Positions 25,567-34,078 of a stretch of 64,000 nucleotides of DNA are shown in pieces. Position numbers and translations under genes: made by a program. The DNA lies in NCBI RefSeq assembly GCF_021390535.1, contig NZ_JAJUXG010000021.1:1-64000 (forward strand), given 5' to 3'. Under the pieces are notes generated by a model. It worked only from the letters and a program-made list of their open reading frames with translations, made no database searches and was not told the origin of the DNA. Numbering within the stretch: the first letter of the stretch is position 1; each line of letters starts with the position of its first letter. The stretch comes from Dyadobacter sp. CY312. GTDB taxonomy: Bacteria > Bacteroidota > Bacteroidia > Cytophagales > Spirosomataceae.

Positions 25567-27237
25567 ATGAGATTTACCAAATACATACTGTTTGCGATAT
25601 TTAGCCTTGCAAACCTATCCTGCGAGGAATACCTCGAACGATTCCCTCTGGACAATCCTTCGGATGAAACCTTTTTGAGAACAGAAGCCGAACTGGATCT
25701 TGCAGTGACAGGTGCCTACAATACCATGTGGAATGTTGGTACTGCTGATGTGCAGCCCTTTTTTCCTATGTTCGATGCTGCTTCGGATATTGGCTGGGAC
25801 AGAAACACGAGTGCTTTGCAAAATATGGGTCTTGGAATTGCCAATGCTGACAATGGTCTGGTGTCTAACTACTGGTCATCCTTTTATCGGGGTATTGGGC
25901 GTTGCAATTTTATACTTTCCAAATCGGAGGCACTTGCTGCCATAGTACCGGAAGCCAAATACAACAGGTTGATGGCGGAAGTTCGTTTTCTGCGTTCCCA
26001 CTATTTTTTCTTTTTGAACGAGCTATATGGTGGCGTGCCGTTGCTTACCAAACCGTTAACTCTTGCAGAAGCACAAATTCCAAGAAATACAAAGGCAGAA
26101 GTGGCAGATTTTATAATATCTGAAATGGATGCCATAGCTCCTGCACTATTAGCAGAAACCAATAGTACCAACAAAGGGCGTGCAAGCAAGGGTGCTGCGT
26201 TGGCTTTAAAATCAAGAACTGCCCTTTTTAATGGGAAATACGAGGCGGCTGTGAAGGCATCGGACGATTTGATCAAACTTGCTAATTATTCATTGCATCC
26301 AAGTTTCCCGGAACTGTTCCAGTATGCCGGTCAGAATTCAAGAGAAATTATTTTTTCTGTACAGTATCTGAAAGGAATAAAACCACAGTCATTGCCAAGA
26401 TATTTTTTCTCACGCATAGCACTTGGTCACTCAAATAAAATTCCGGTACAGGCACTGGTGGATTCTTATGAGTGTACGGATGGGCTTGCGATTGATAAGT
26501 CGCCTCTTTTCGATCCTAAAAAACCTTTTGAAAACAGAGACCCCCGTCTTACTCATACGGTTGTCCTGCCTCAGACGCGTTTCATCAATTACCTGTTTGA
26601 AACACATCCTGACAGTTTGATGACCTGGGATTACAGAAGCACCCCCGCACGCAGGGTGCAGAACGTGGAAGCAACGCACGCTTATGCGACATTCTCGGGA
26701 TATCTGTGGCGTAAGTATACCGACGTGGCTGATTTTCCAGATATTGATAACAGTGACTTGAATATCATTATGTTCAGGTATGCTGAGGTATTGTTAAACT
26801 ATGCTGAAGCAAAAATTGAACTCAATCAGCTTGATGCTTCCGTATACGATGCAATCAATGCGGTCAGAGGTAGGGCAACGGTTAAAATGCCGCCAATTAC
26901 GACAGGCAAAACGCAGGCTCAACTGAGATCCATTATAAGGAAAGAACGGAAATATGAGTTTGCAGGCGAAGGATTAAGGTTTTTCGACATACATCGATGG
27001 AATATTGGCGAAGATGTAATGAATGGTCCACTGAGAGGTAGGATCAGAAATGCATTTCTTGCGACCGCTCCAAGGATTGACGAAAACGGAACCCCTCACT
27101 ACGAAAATGTTTCCAATCAATCTCAGATGCGTGTCATTGAAATTCGTAATTACAGCAATGACCGCGATAACTACTGGCCAATCCCACGTCTGGAAAGAGA
27201 GGTTAATCCAACATTGACTCAAAATCCGAATTATTAA
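25567..27237 (+). CDS. SusD/RagB-family ligand-binding lipoprotein (locus 1)
   Basis: A 556-residue outer-membrane lipoprotein with lipobox ANLSC (C19) and the early SusD pattern LERFPLDNPSDETF. The tetratricopeptide-like core is seen in stretches such as RFLRSHYFFFLNELYGGVPL, and the C-terminal RagB part in RYAEVLLNYAEAKIEL and GEGLRFFDIHRWNIG. It forms the lid on the SusC barrel and binds the substrate outside the cell. It follows susC by 22 bp, clearly in one operon. Confidence 0.93.
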   Translation: MRFTKYILFAIFSLANLSCEEYLERFPLDNPSDETFLRTEAELDLAVTGAYNTMWNVGTADVQPFFPMFDAASDIGWDRNTSALQNMGLGIANADNGLVSNYWSSFYRGIGRCNFILSKSEALAAIVPEAKYNRLMAEVRFLRSHYFFFLNELYGGVPLLTKPLTLAEAQIPRNTKAEVADFIISEMDAIAPALLAETNSTNKGRASKGAALALKSRTALFNGKYEAAVKASDDLIKLANYSLHPSFPELFQYAGQNSREIIFSVQYLKGIKPQSLPRYFFSRIALGHSNKIPVQALVDSYECTDGLAIDKSPLFDPKKPFENRDPRLTHTVVLPQTRFINYLFETHPDSLMTWDYRSTPARRVQNVEATHAYATFSGYLWRKYTDVADFPDIDNSDLNIIMFRYAEVLLNYAEAKIELNQLDASVYDAINAVRGRATVKMPPITTGKTQAQLRSIIRKERKYEFAGEGLRFFDIHRWNIGEDVMNGPLRGRIRNAFLATAPRIDENGTPHYENVSNQSQMRVIEIRNYSNDRDNYWPIPRLEREVNPTLTQNPNY

Positions 27238-27244
27238 GTCTGAT

Positions 27245-27283
27245 ACTGCACAGGGATTTTGCTTGTCAAATTGTCTGTGCAGT
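27245..27283 (+). terminator. hairpin after susD 1
   Basis: ACTGCACAG (27245-27253) and CTGTGCAGT (27275-27283) form a perfect 9-bp stem just after the susD stop. The loop is 21 nt and no strong T run follows, so it may be a leaky terminator or an mRNA 3' end stabiliser before the FAD enzyme genes. Confidence 0.45.
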
Positions 27284-27435
27284 GTCCTTACCCTTTGCCA
27301 CTACTCTCTAAGAATTAATATTCCTAACCCTTAATACATTGTTTTTCGGAATATATAAATACCAGAAATAATCGGAATGACCTGTAACGGATCACCGCTG
27401 CTGGTCAATTAAATTTTACAACTAAACCTAATAAA

Positions 27436-29472
27436 ATGCGAAAGGATATAATCAGAAAGGTATTTGCAGTCAATCTGGCATTGCTGATTTTGATGGCTTT
27501 ACCGGCTCATAGACCTGTTGAAATTAACAGTGATAAAAAGACCAAAGTTGACATTGTTATCTACGGCGGTACTGCCGCGGGCGTCATTGCTGCCCACACT
27601 GCCAAAAAGATGGGCAAATCGGTTTTGTTGATAGAGCCCGGAACACACTTGGGTGGAATGACCTCCGGTGGGTTGGGTCAAACGGACATTGGGAACAAAT
27701 ATGCCATTTCAGGGCTGTCGCTCGATTTTTACAGGCGGATTGGAAAACACTACGGGAAATTTGAACAATGGATTTTTGAACCTCACGTAGCGAAAAAGTA
27801 TCTTCAGCAGTACCTGGATGAGGCTGGTATTAAAGTGACTTACAACCGCAGGATTGTGAATGCATCGAAAAGCGGAGCAAGTATCACGAGCATTGAACTG
27901 GAAAACAGTCAGTCTCCAGCAAAAGCAACCAATACCATTGTGGAAGCTGCAATGTTTATTGATTGTTCCTACGAAGGTGATCTGATGGCCAAGGCCGGGG
28001 TTTCTTATTCGGTTGGCAGAGAAGCCAATTCTGAATACAATGAAACCATCAATGGCGTGCAGTTTATGACCGGTCACCAGTTTCCTAATGGAATAGATCC
28101 TTACAAAATCCCTGGCAAACCGGAAAGCGGTTTGCTTTGGGGAATTTCAAGTGAGAAATTATTGCCAGACGGTACGGGTGATAAAAAAGCGCAGGCCTAC
28201 AATTATCGTATTTGCCTGACCTCTGACCCTAAAAATCAGGTGTCAATTACTCGTCCGGATGGTTATGACTCAACCCGCTACGAACTTCTGGTTCGCCTAA
28301 TGAACAAACAGCCGGAAAGAAAGACACTCAATGATTATTTTATCTGGAGTGGAATGCCTAATAAAAAAACGGACATCAATAACCGCAACGGCTTTTCTAC
28401 GGATATGATCGGAATGAATTACGATTACCCTGATGCGGATTATGCAAAGCGTGCAGCGATCATTAAAGATCATGAAGTATACACAAAAGGTCTTCTCTAC
28501 TTTGTCGGTCACGATCCGAGGGTGCCTGAGGAGCTACGCAAGGAGATGCAGAAATGGGGGTATCCGAAGGATGAATACACCGAAAACGGCAACTGGTCTC
28601 CGCAACTCTACATCAGGGAGGCAAGGAGAATGGTTGGTAATTATGTAATGACGCAGGCTAATTGTCAGGGAAAAGAAGTGGTCACAGACGGAGTCGGAAT
28701 GGCAGCTTATGGAATGGACTCGCACAACTGTCAGCGTATTGTGGTGAACGGTATGGTAAAAAATGAGGGCAATGTAGAAGTCCATGGCTTTGGACCCTAT
28801 CCTATTTCGTACGGATCTATTGTACCAAAACAGAAAGAGTGTACCAATTTATTTGTTCCCGTTTGTCTCTCTGCAACCCACATTGCGTACGGCTCAATTC
28901 GCATGGAACCGGTATTTATGGTTCTTGCCCAATCGGCAGCGGTTGCTGCATCCATGGCAATTGATTCAAAGGTGCCTGTACAACAGGTGAACGTGAAGAA
29001 GTTACAGGGAAATCTTAAAGTAAATCCTCTGGCAAATGGCTCTGTTCAACACATTTTGGTGGACAACGAGGACAAAGCCCGCACAAAAATCTCCGGAAAC
29101 TGGAATACGACCAAACGAGGAAGTTACGGACCGACGGTTTTGTCTTCTGACACGACAAGTAAAGAAATACAATCGGTGCGTTTTATTCCTGAAATCACAA
29201 AAGATGGCAAGTACAAGGCTTATATGTACTTACCTAAATTGGCCGGATTGTCTTCTATTATTCCCCTTAAAATTTCGGATGGTAAATCAGAAAAAGATAT
29301 TCTGATCAAAACGGCAGATATCCAGGTGATAGGACAAACGTCGGGAGAATGGGTACTACTGGGAACTTATGATTTGGCCAAAGGTGAAAAAGCTTTTGTT
29401 GAGATTTCTAACAAAAATGCGGACGGACTGGTCTTTGCCGATGCGGTGATGATGGTTCCTGATTTTAAATAG
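27436..29472 (+). CDS. FAD-dependent oxidoreductase with C-terminal golvesin/Xly-like beta domain
   Basis: A 678-residue exported flavoprotein of the PF12831 FAD-oxidoreductase family. After a hydrophobic signal segment (residues 9-24), the dinucleotide-binding fold begins at VDIVIYGGTAAGVIAAHTA, followed by LIEPGTHLGGMTSGGLGQTD, which is typical of this family. From about residue 545 there is an extra beta-sandwich-like domain of about 130 residues ending VFADAVMMVPDF, resembling the golvesin/xanthan-lyase carbohydrate-binding-like domain. A paralogue lacking this domain follows 23 bp downstream. The family has no settled reaction; it is often found in polysaccharide-use loci. Location is probably periplasmic. 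Confidence 0.85.
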   Translation: MRKDIIRKVFAVNLALLILMALPAHRPVEINSDKKTKVDIVIYGGTAAGVIAAHTAKKMGKSVLLIEPGTHLGGMTSGGLGQTDIGNKYAISGLSLDFYRRIGKHYGKFEQWIFEPHVAKKYLQQYLDEAGIKVTYNRRIVNASKSGASITSIELENSQSPAKATNTIVEAAMFIDCSYEGDLMAKAGVSYSVGREANSEYNETINGVQFMTGHQFPNGIDPYKIPGKPESGLLWGISSEKLLPDGTGDKKAQAYNYRICLTSDPKNQVSITRPDGYDSTRYELLVRLMNKQPERKTLNDYFIWSGMPNKKTDINNRNGFSTDMIGMNYDYPDADYAKRAAIIKDHEVYTKGLLYFVGHDPRVPEELRKEMQKWGYPKDEYTENGNWSPQLYIREARRMVGNYVMTQANCQGKEVVTDGVGMAAYGMDSHNCQRIVVNGMVKNEGNVEVHGFGPYPISYGSIVPKQKECTNLFVPVCLSATHIAYGSIRMEPVFMVLAQSAAVAASMAIDSKVPVQQVNVKKLQGNLKVNPLANGSVQHILVDNEDKARTKISGNWNTTKRGSYGPTVLSSDTTSKEIQSVRFIPEITKDGKYKAYMYLPKLAGLSSIIPLKISDGKSEKDILIKTADIQVIGQTSGEWVLLGTYDLAKGEKAFVEISNKNADGLVFADAVMMVPDFK

Positions 29473-29495
29473 TTTTTACTAAACCTTTTATAGAA

Positions 29496-31163
29496 ATGAA
29501 GTATAATCTAACATGTTTAATACTGGCAGCCTTTTTAAGTCTGGTTTCATGCGGAGCGAATGAGCAAAATAACGAGCAAAATAAAGATTCTTTCGAAGCA
29601 GACGTTATCGTTTACGGCGGAACTTCGGCTGCTGTAACTGCGGCTGTGCAGGTAGTGAAACAAGGTAAAACGGTATTGGTGGTTTCTCCTGATAAACACC
29701 TCGGCGGGCTTTCTTCCGGTGGACTGGGCTTTACAGATACGGGGAACAAATCCGTAATCGGTGGACTGGCCAGGGAATTTTATCACCGCGTTTTCATGCA
29801 ATATGACAAACCGGAAGCATGGGAATGGCAAAAAAAGGAAGAATATGGTAACAAAGGTCAGGGAACTCCTGCCATGGACGGCGCCGATCGCACCATGTGG
29901 ATTTTTGAACCAAAGGTAGCTGAACAGGTATTTGAGGATTTTGTAAAAGAGAATAACCTGAAAATATACCGCGACGAGTGGCTGGATCGTGAAAAGGGGG
30001 TTGAGAAAAAAGACGGACGTATCGTATCCATCAAAACCCTGAGTGGAAAAACTTTCAAAGGCAAAATGTTTATTGATGCCACTTATGAAGGCGATCTACT
30101 GGCTTCGGCAGGTGTGAAGTACCATGTGGGACGTGAAGCAAATAGCGTTTACAATGAACAGTGGAACGGTATTCAGGCTGGTGTGTTTCAGCACAAGCAT
30201 TATTTTCAAAAGAATATAAGTCCGTATAAAATTGAAGGTGACCCGAAAAGTGGCTTACTTCCATATGTGACCGATGAAAAAATTGGCAAAAACGGGGAGG
30301 GTGATGACAAAATCCAGGCATATTGCTTCCGGATGTGTTTGTCCTCGAATCCAGACAACCGCATTCCTTTCCCGAAACCAGAAGGCTATGACCGCTCTAA
30401 GTATGAACTGCTTGCAAGAGTTTACAAGGCGGGCTGGACGGAAACTTTCCAGAAGTATGATCCGATTCCCAACAAAAAAACGGATACCAATAACCACGGA
30501 CCGTTTAGTACCGACTTCATAGGTGCGAACTACGATTACCCGGATGCGACTTACGAACGCAGGAAAGAGATCATTAAGGAGCATGAATTGTATCAAAAAG
30601 GGTTGATGTATTACCTGTCCAATGACGAAGCGGTGCCTGCGGATGTGCGTACAGAAATGAACAAATGGGGACTTCCAAAGGATGAGTTTAAAGACAATGG
30701 AGGCTGGCCGCACCAGCTGTATATCCGTGAAGCACGCAGGATGATCGGCCAGGAAGTGATGACAGAAAATGAAACGCTTGGTAAAAAGGCAGTGTCTCAG
30801 TCAATCGGAATGGGTTCTTATTCGCTTGATTCTCATAATGCACAACGTTATGTAACGGAAGAGGGCTATGTGCAGAACGAAGGTGATATTGGTGTGCATC
30901 CGAAAACGCCATACAGTATCTCTTATGGTTCCATTATTCCGAAAAAGGAGGATTGTGAAAACCTGCTCGTGCCTGTTTGTGTATCCAGTTCACACATTGC
31001 GTTTGGCTCCATTCGTATGGAACCTGTGTTCATGATCCTGGGGCAAAGTGCGGCATCAGCGGCCATTCAGGCCATTGATCGCAAGGTGTCTGTACAGGAA
31101 GTTGATTATGAAAAACTGAAAGAGCAATTGTTGAAAGACAAGCAGAAACTGGTGTTTCAATAA
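29496..31163 (+). CDS. FAD-dependent oxidoreductase lipoprotein (PF12831 type)
   Basis: A 555-residue paralogue of the preceding gene. The signal is a lipobox, LVSC with C19, then an Asn/Glu-rich spacer, so it should be membrane-anchored on the periplasmic or outer face. The FAD fold starts at VIVYGGTSAAVTAAVQVV, and KHLGGLSSGGLGFTD follows. Shared blocks such as YEGDLLASAGVKYHVGREAN and IAFGSIRMEPVFMILGQSAA match the first enzyme closely. It lacks the C-terminal beta domain. The pair may act in sequence or on two forms of one substrate; electron acceptor and reaction are unknown. Confidence 0.85.
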   Translation: MKYNLTCLILAAFLSLVSCGANEQNNEQNKDSFEADVIVYGGTSAAVTAAVQVVKQGKTVLVVSPDKHLGGLSSGGLGFTDTGNKSVIGGLAREFYHRVFMQYDKPEAWEWQKKEEYGNKGQGTPAMDGADRTMWIFEPKVAEQVFEDFVKENNLKIYRDEWLDREKGVEKKDGRIVSIKTLSGKTFKGKMFIDATYEGDLLASAGVKYHVGREANSVYNEQWNGIQAGVFQHKHYFQKNISPYKIEGDPKSGLLPYVTDEKIGKNGEGDDKIQAYCFRMCLSSNPDNRIPFPKPEGYDRSKYELLARVYKAGWTETFQKYDPIPNKKTDTNNHGPFSTDFIGANYDYPDATYERRKEIIKEHELYQKGLMYYLSNDEAVPADVRTEMNKWGLPKDEFKDNGGWPHQLYIREARRMIGQEVMTENETLGKKAVSQSIGMGSYSLDSHNAQRYVTEEGYVQNEGDIGVHPKTPYSISYGSIIPKKEDCENLLVPVCVSSSHIAFGSIRMEPVFMILGQSAASAAIQAIDRKVSVQEVDYEKLKEQLLKDKQKLVFQ

Positions 31164-31247
31164 TTGAATGTTGACATTAAAAAGAACCGGAAACTAAGTG
31201 GTAATACCGTTGAGTAAGAATGATTTTTCGTAGTAGTAGGAGTTTAA

Positions 31248-31267
31248 TAGGTTTGCCAACACAAACC
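31248..31267 (+). promoter_or_regulatory. promoter box overlapped by a palindrome
   Basis: TAGGTTTG (31248-31255) fits TAnnTTTG and sits 30 bp before the ATG at 31285. It overlaps an inverted repeat, GGTTTG and CAAACC (31250-31267) with a 6-nt centre. A protein binding this palindrome would block the promoter. No TTG is at the ideal distance upstream. Confidence 0.4.
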
Positions 31268-31284
31268 AATAAACCTTATTTACT

Positions 31285-31767
31285 ATGAGACATTTAACAT
31301 CAAGTTCTGTACTGCGTTATGCACTTTTGTTATTCATTTTCGCTGGAATTTTATCGTGTAGCAAGGATTCCGACGATCCAACACCTGAAACACCGAGCGA
31401 TGTAGTAGGATCCTGGAAAATTGCCGCTATGACTGTATCACCTGCTTACGAGGGCGTATCTGATATGTTACCAATACTGAATGCTGTGTTGGGGAATGAT
31501 TGCCTTTCGCAGATAAAAATGGATTTTAAAGGAGATGGTAGCATTTCCGGTAGCGCCCCAGCTGCATGCACCACTGTTGTTACAGATAATGATATTGTGG
31601 AAGACAAGTCGACCTGGAAAGTGGTTGGGACCAAAATACAGATCAAAGAAGGTTCGGATATAGCGGAGTATGATCTGGAAGTGAATAAAACCCAAATGAA
31701 GTGGTCATACGACGAAACGGAAGATGGTGTAAAGTACAAATACACCATTGTTTTCAATAAAGCATGA
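31285..31767 (+). CDS. lipocalin-like lipoprotein
   Basis: A 160-residue lipoprotein with lipobox GILSC (C25) and an Asp/Pro/Thr-rich linker. The mature domain starts VVGSWKIAAMTV and continues with alternating strands and a late KMKWSYDE-like segment (TQMKWSYDET). This is the layout of Bacteroidota lipocalin-like proteins, small beta barrels that start with a G-x-W motif. Ligand is unknown. It lies between the FAD enzymes and the MFS transporter of locus 1 but seems to have its own promoter, so membership in the pathway is an inference from position. Confidence 0.7.
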   Translation: MRHLTSSSVLRYALLLFIFAGILSCSKDSDDPTPETPSDVVGSWKIAAMTVSPAYEGVSDMLPILNAVLGNDCLSQIKMDFKGDGSISGSAPAACTTVVTDNDIVEDKSTWKVVGTKIQIKEGSDIAEYDLEVNKTQMKWSYDETEDGVKYKYTIVFNKA

Positions 31768-31840
31768 TATCAGCGCAGGAGTAGAAAATTTGGTACTTCC
31801 GGGATCTGGGGGATTTTTAGTGTCTTTTAAGCTTTGAATT

Positions 31841-31872
31841 GCAAATAGCCAGGCATTTGTCCGGCTATTTGC
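31841..31872 (+). terminator. hairpin after the lipocalin-like gene
   Basis: GCAAATAGCC (31841-31850) and GGCTATTTGC (31863-31872) form a perfect 10-bp stem with a 12-nt loop, 40 bp before the MFS gene. There is no T run, so it is either a weak terminator or a control element in the transporter leader. Confidence 0.45.
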
Positions 31873-31911
31873 ATAATATTGTATTCCTATTAAATCCCTT
31901 AATAATTAAAA

Positions 31912-33153
31912 ATGACCATTGCTCCTGAACCCCGTTCAAACTTTTCACATCTTTTCAGTGCTCCGGTAATTGTTGCCGCCTTGGGTTACTTCGTGGATAT
32001 TTATGATTTGCTTCTTTTTGGGATTGTGCGGTTACCAAGTTTGGCGTCATTAGGCCTTTCGGATACCGAAATTTCCCTCACCGGAGCCAGTATTCTTAAC
32101 TGGCAAATGACAGGCCTGTTGCTGGGCGGAATTCTCTGGGGTGTTCTGGGAGATAAAAAGGGAAGGCTTTCCGTTTTGTTTGGATCAATAATTACCTATT
32201 CCCTGGCCAATATTGCCTGCGGTTTTGTGCAGGATCCAACTACTTACAAATTACTTCGTTTTATCGCAGGCATTGGTCTTGCCGGTGAGCTTGGTGCAGG
32301 TATTACGCTTGTCTCTGAGATTTTGCCAAAACACCTCAGGGCAATAGGAACGTCACTCGTTGCCGGAGTAGGTTTGCTCGGTGCTGTTGTAGCCTATTTC
32401 ACCGTCGAGTTTTTCGACTGGCGTTATGCTTATTTTATTGGCGGAGGACTTGGAATCTCGTTGTTATTACTCCGTATCGGTGTTTTTGAATCGGGTATCT
32501 TTAAGGATCTGAAAGATCAGAAACACATTCAGAAAGGGAATTTCTTCTCTCTTTTTACAAACAGGGAAAGGTTTATCCGTTATCTGAAATGTATCGGGAT
32601 CGGTTTGCCAACCTGGTTTGTGATCGGTATTATGGCCACCTTTAGTAATGAATTTGGAAAAGCTCTGGGAATAGATGAACCCATCAAACCAGGCCTAACC
32701 ATCATGTGGTGTTACATTGGTCTCTCTGTCGGGGATTTTTGCAGCGGTTTTCTGAGTCACTGGCTCGAATCCCGGAAACGTGCTGTATTTTATCTTATGC
32801 TTTTTACGTTAGTGTTCAGCATTGTTTATTTTTATGCCGGAATTAACAAAGCGCAGACGCTGTATGCGGTAATTGTATTGCTTGGATTTGGGATCGGATA
32901 TTGGGCAATGTTTGTAACCATCGGTGCCGAGCAATTTGGTACAAACCTGCGGGCAACGGCAGCAACCACGGTTCCCAATATGGTACGTGGAACCGTAGTA
33001 GGAATGACTACCCTTTTTGCTTTGTTTAAAGATTCATTTTCAGTGATCAATTCAGGAGCAATGGTTGGGGTGATCTGTTTCATTATCGGTTTGTATTGTA
33101 TACAAACCATCCCTGAAACGCACGGCAGAGATCTGGATTTTCTGGAAGAATAA
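31912..33153 (+). CDS. MFS transporter
   Basis: A 413-residue inner-membrane protein with about 12 membrane segments and typical major facilitator motifs, including the loop 2-3 signature region GVLGDKKGRLSVLFGS and the motif RFIAGIGLAGELGAGITL in segment 4. The sequence type is closest to the sugar/metabolite:H+ symporter group. Encoded just before the small subunit and GMC oxidoreductase genes, it is a natural candidate to import the oxidised product made in the periplasm. The substrate cannot be read from sequence. Confidence 0.88.
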   Translation: MTIAPEPRSNFSHLFSAPVIVAALGYFVDIYDLLLFGIVRLPSLASLGLSDTEISLTGASILNWQMTGLLLGGILWGVLGDKKGRLSVLFGSIITYSLANIACGFVQDPTTYKLLRFIAGIGLAGELGAGITLVSEILPKHLRAIGTSLVAGVGLLGAVVAYFTVEFFDWRYAYFIGGGLGISLLLLRIGVFESGIFKDLKDQKHIQKGNFFSLFTNRERFIRYLKCIGIGLPTWFVIGIMATFSNEFGKALGIDEPIKPGLTIMWCYIGLSVGDFCSGFLSHWLESRKRAVFYLMLFTLVFSIVYFYAGINKAQTLYAVIVLLGFGIGYWAMFVTIGAEQFGTNLRATAATTVPNMVRGTVVGMTTLFALFKDSFSVINSGAMVGVICFIIGLYCIQTIPETHGRDLDFLEE

Positions 33154-33241
33154 ATGCAGAAGCCGGTATCAGTGGCGGAAGTTTTATAAATATTATATTC
33201 ACAATATCTCCGGGTAAGGAGATGAACAAAACGAAATAGAA

Positions 33242-33760
33242 ATGGAGAGACGTGTAGCGCTTAAAAGTATGGCAGCAGCCATGGGCGCCATGGTTGTGTT
33301 GCCGTCGTGGGCATCGGGTTGGAACAATAAGACACTTTCTACGGCAAGGATGTTGTCGGCCGATCAGTCGAAAACCTTGGCTGCGGTCGTAGAAAGTATC
33401 ATTCCTAAAACAGATACGCCGGGAGCGGGTGAGCTGGGTGTAGGAGATTTTGTACAGAAAATGGTGAAAGACTGTTATGACCAGAAAGCGCAGGAAAATC
33501 TGGTGAAAGGTGTAGCCGCCATTGAAGCTCAAAGTTCAAAATCATTTGGAAAAAGCTTTACAGATGCTTCGAAAGAGCAAAAGTTGCAGGTTTTAGAAAG
33601 TATAGAAAAAAGTAGTGATGCCGATCAGAAGGCGTTTTTTGGACTGGTCAAAAACCTGACTATTCAAGGCTATATGAGCTCAGAATATGTAATGACCAAC
33701 CTGACGCATTACGAAATGATTCCGGCAAGGTATCATGGGTGTGTGCCGGTGAAAAAGTAA
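33242..33760 (+). CDS. gluconate 2-dehydrogenase subunit 3 family protein (Tat-exported small subunit)
   Basis: A 172-residue small subunit of a membrane-associated flavin dehydrogenase. The N-terminus, MERRVALKSMAAAMGAMVVL, has the twin arginine and hydrophobic stretch of a Tat signal. The mature part holds the typical LSADQSKTLAAVVESIIPKT and the ending MTNLTHYEMIPARYHGCVPV. In known complexes this subunit binds the GMC-type catalytic subunit and carries it through the Tat pathway. The GMC gene follows after a 318-bp repeat-filled gap, so pairing is strongly suggested. No cytochrome c subunit gene is nearby. Confidence 0.88.
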   Translation: MERRVALKSMAAAMGAMVVLPSWASGWNNKTLSTARMLSADQSKTLAAVVESIIPKTDTPGAGELGVGDFVQKMVKDCYDQKAQENLVKGVAAIEAQSSKSFGKSFTDASKEQKLQVLESIEKSSDADQKAFFGLVKNLTIQGYMSSEYVMTNLTHYEMIPARYHGCVPVKK

Positions 33761-33772
33761 GTGTAGAAAGTA

Positions 33773-34070
33773 GGTCTAAAAAGTAGTTAAGAAGTTATGT
33801 AGTTAAAGTAGTAAGCTTTGGGTTATCAAGCTCAATTGCTTACAATTGGAAGTTAAGAAGTTATGTAGTTAGAGAAGTTAAATCTCGGCTAACTCCTTAA
33901 ATTCTCTAACTCCTGAAAATTAGAAGTTAAGCTCAGCTAACTCCTTAACTTCTATAACTCCTCTAACTACTTAAAAAATAAATATCAAGGAAGTTAATTT
34001 AGTTCAGAAAAGTCAGAATTACATGTAGTACTCCCAACTTCTCTAACTCCTTAGCTCCTCTAACTTCTCC
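33773..34070. repeat. AGTTA repeat field in both orientations, locus D
   Basis: This 318-bp gap between the small subunit and the GMC gene is filled with AGTTA units of 8-9 bp period, first as purine-rich runs and then as the complementary TAACT runs. GTTAGAGAA and TTCTCTAAC within it can pair. No gene or clear promoter was seen. The fold of this region may tune expression of the GMC gene relative to its partner. Confidence 0.6.
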
Positions 34071-34078
34071 CTTTATAA

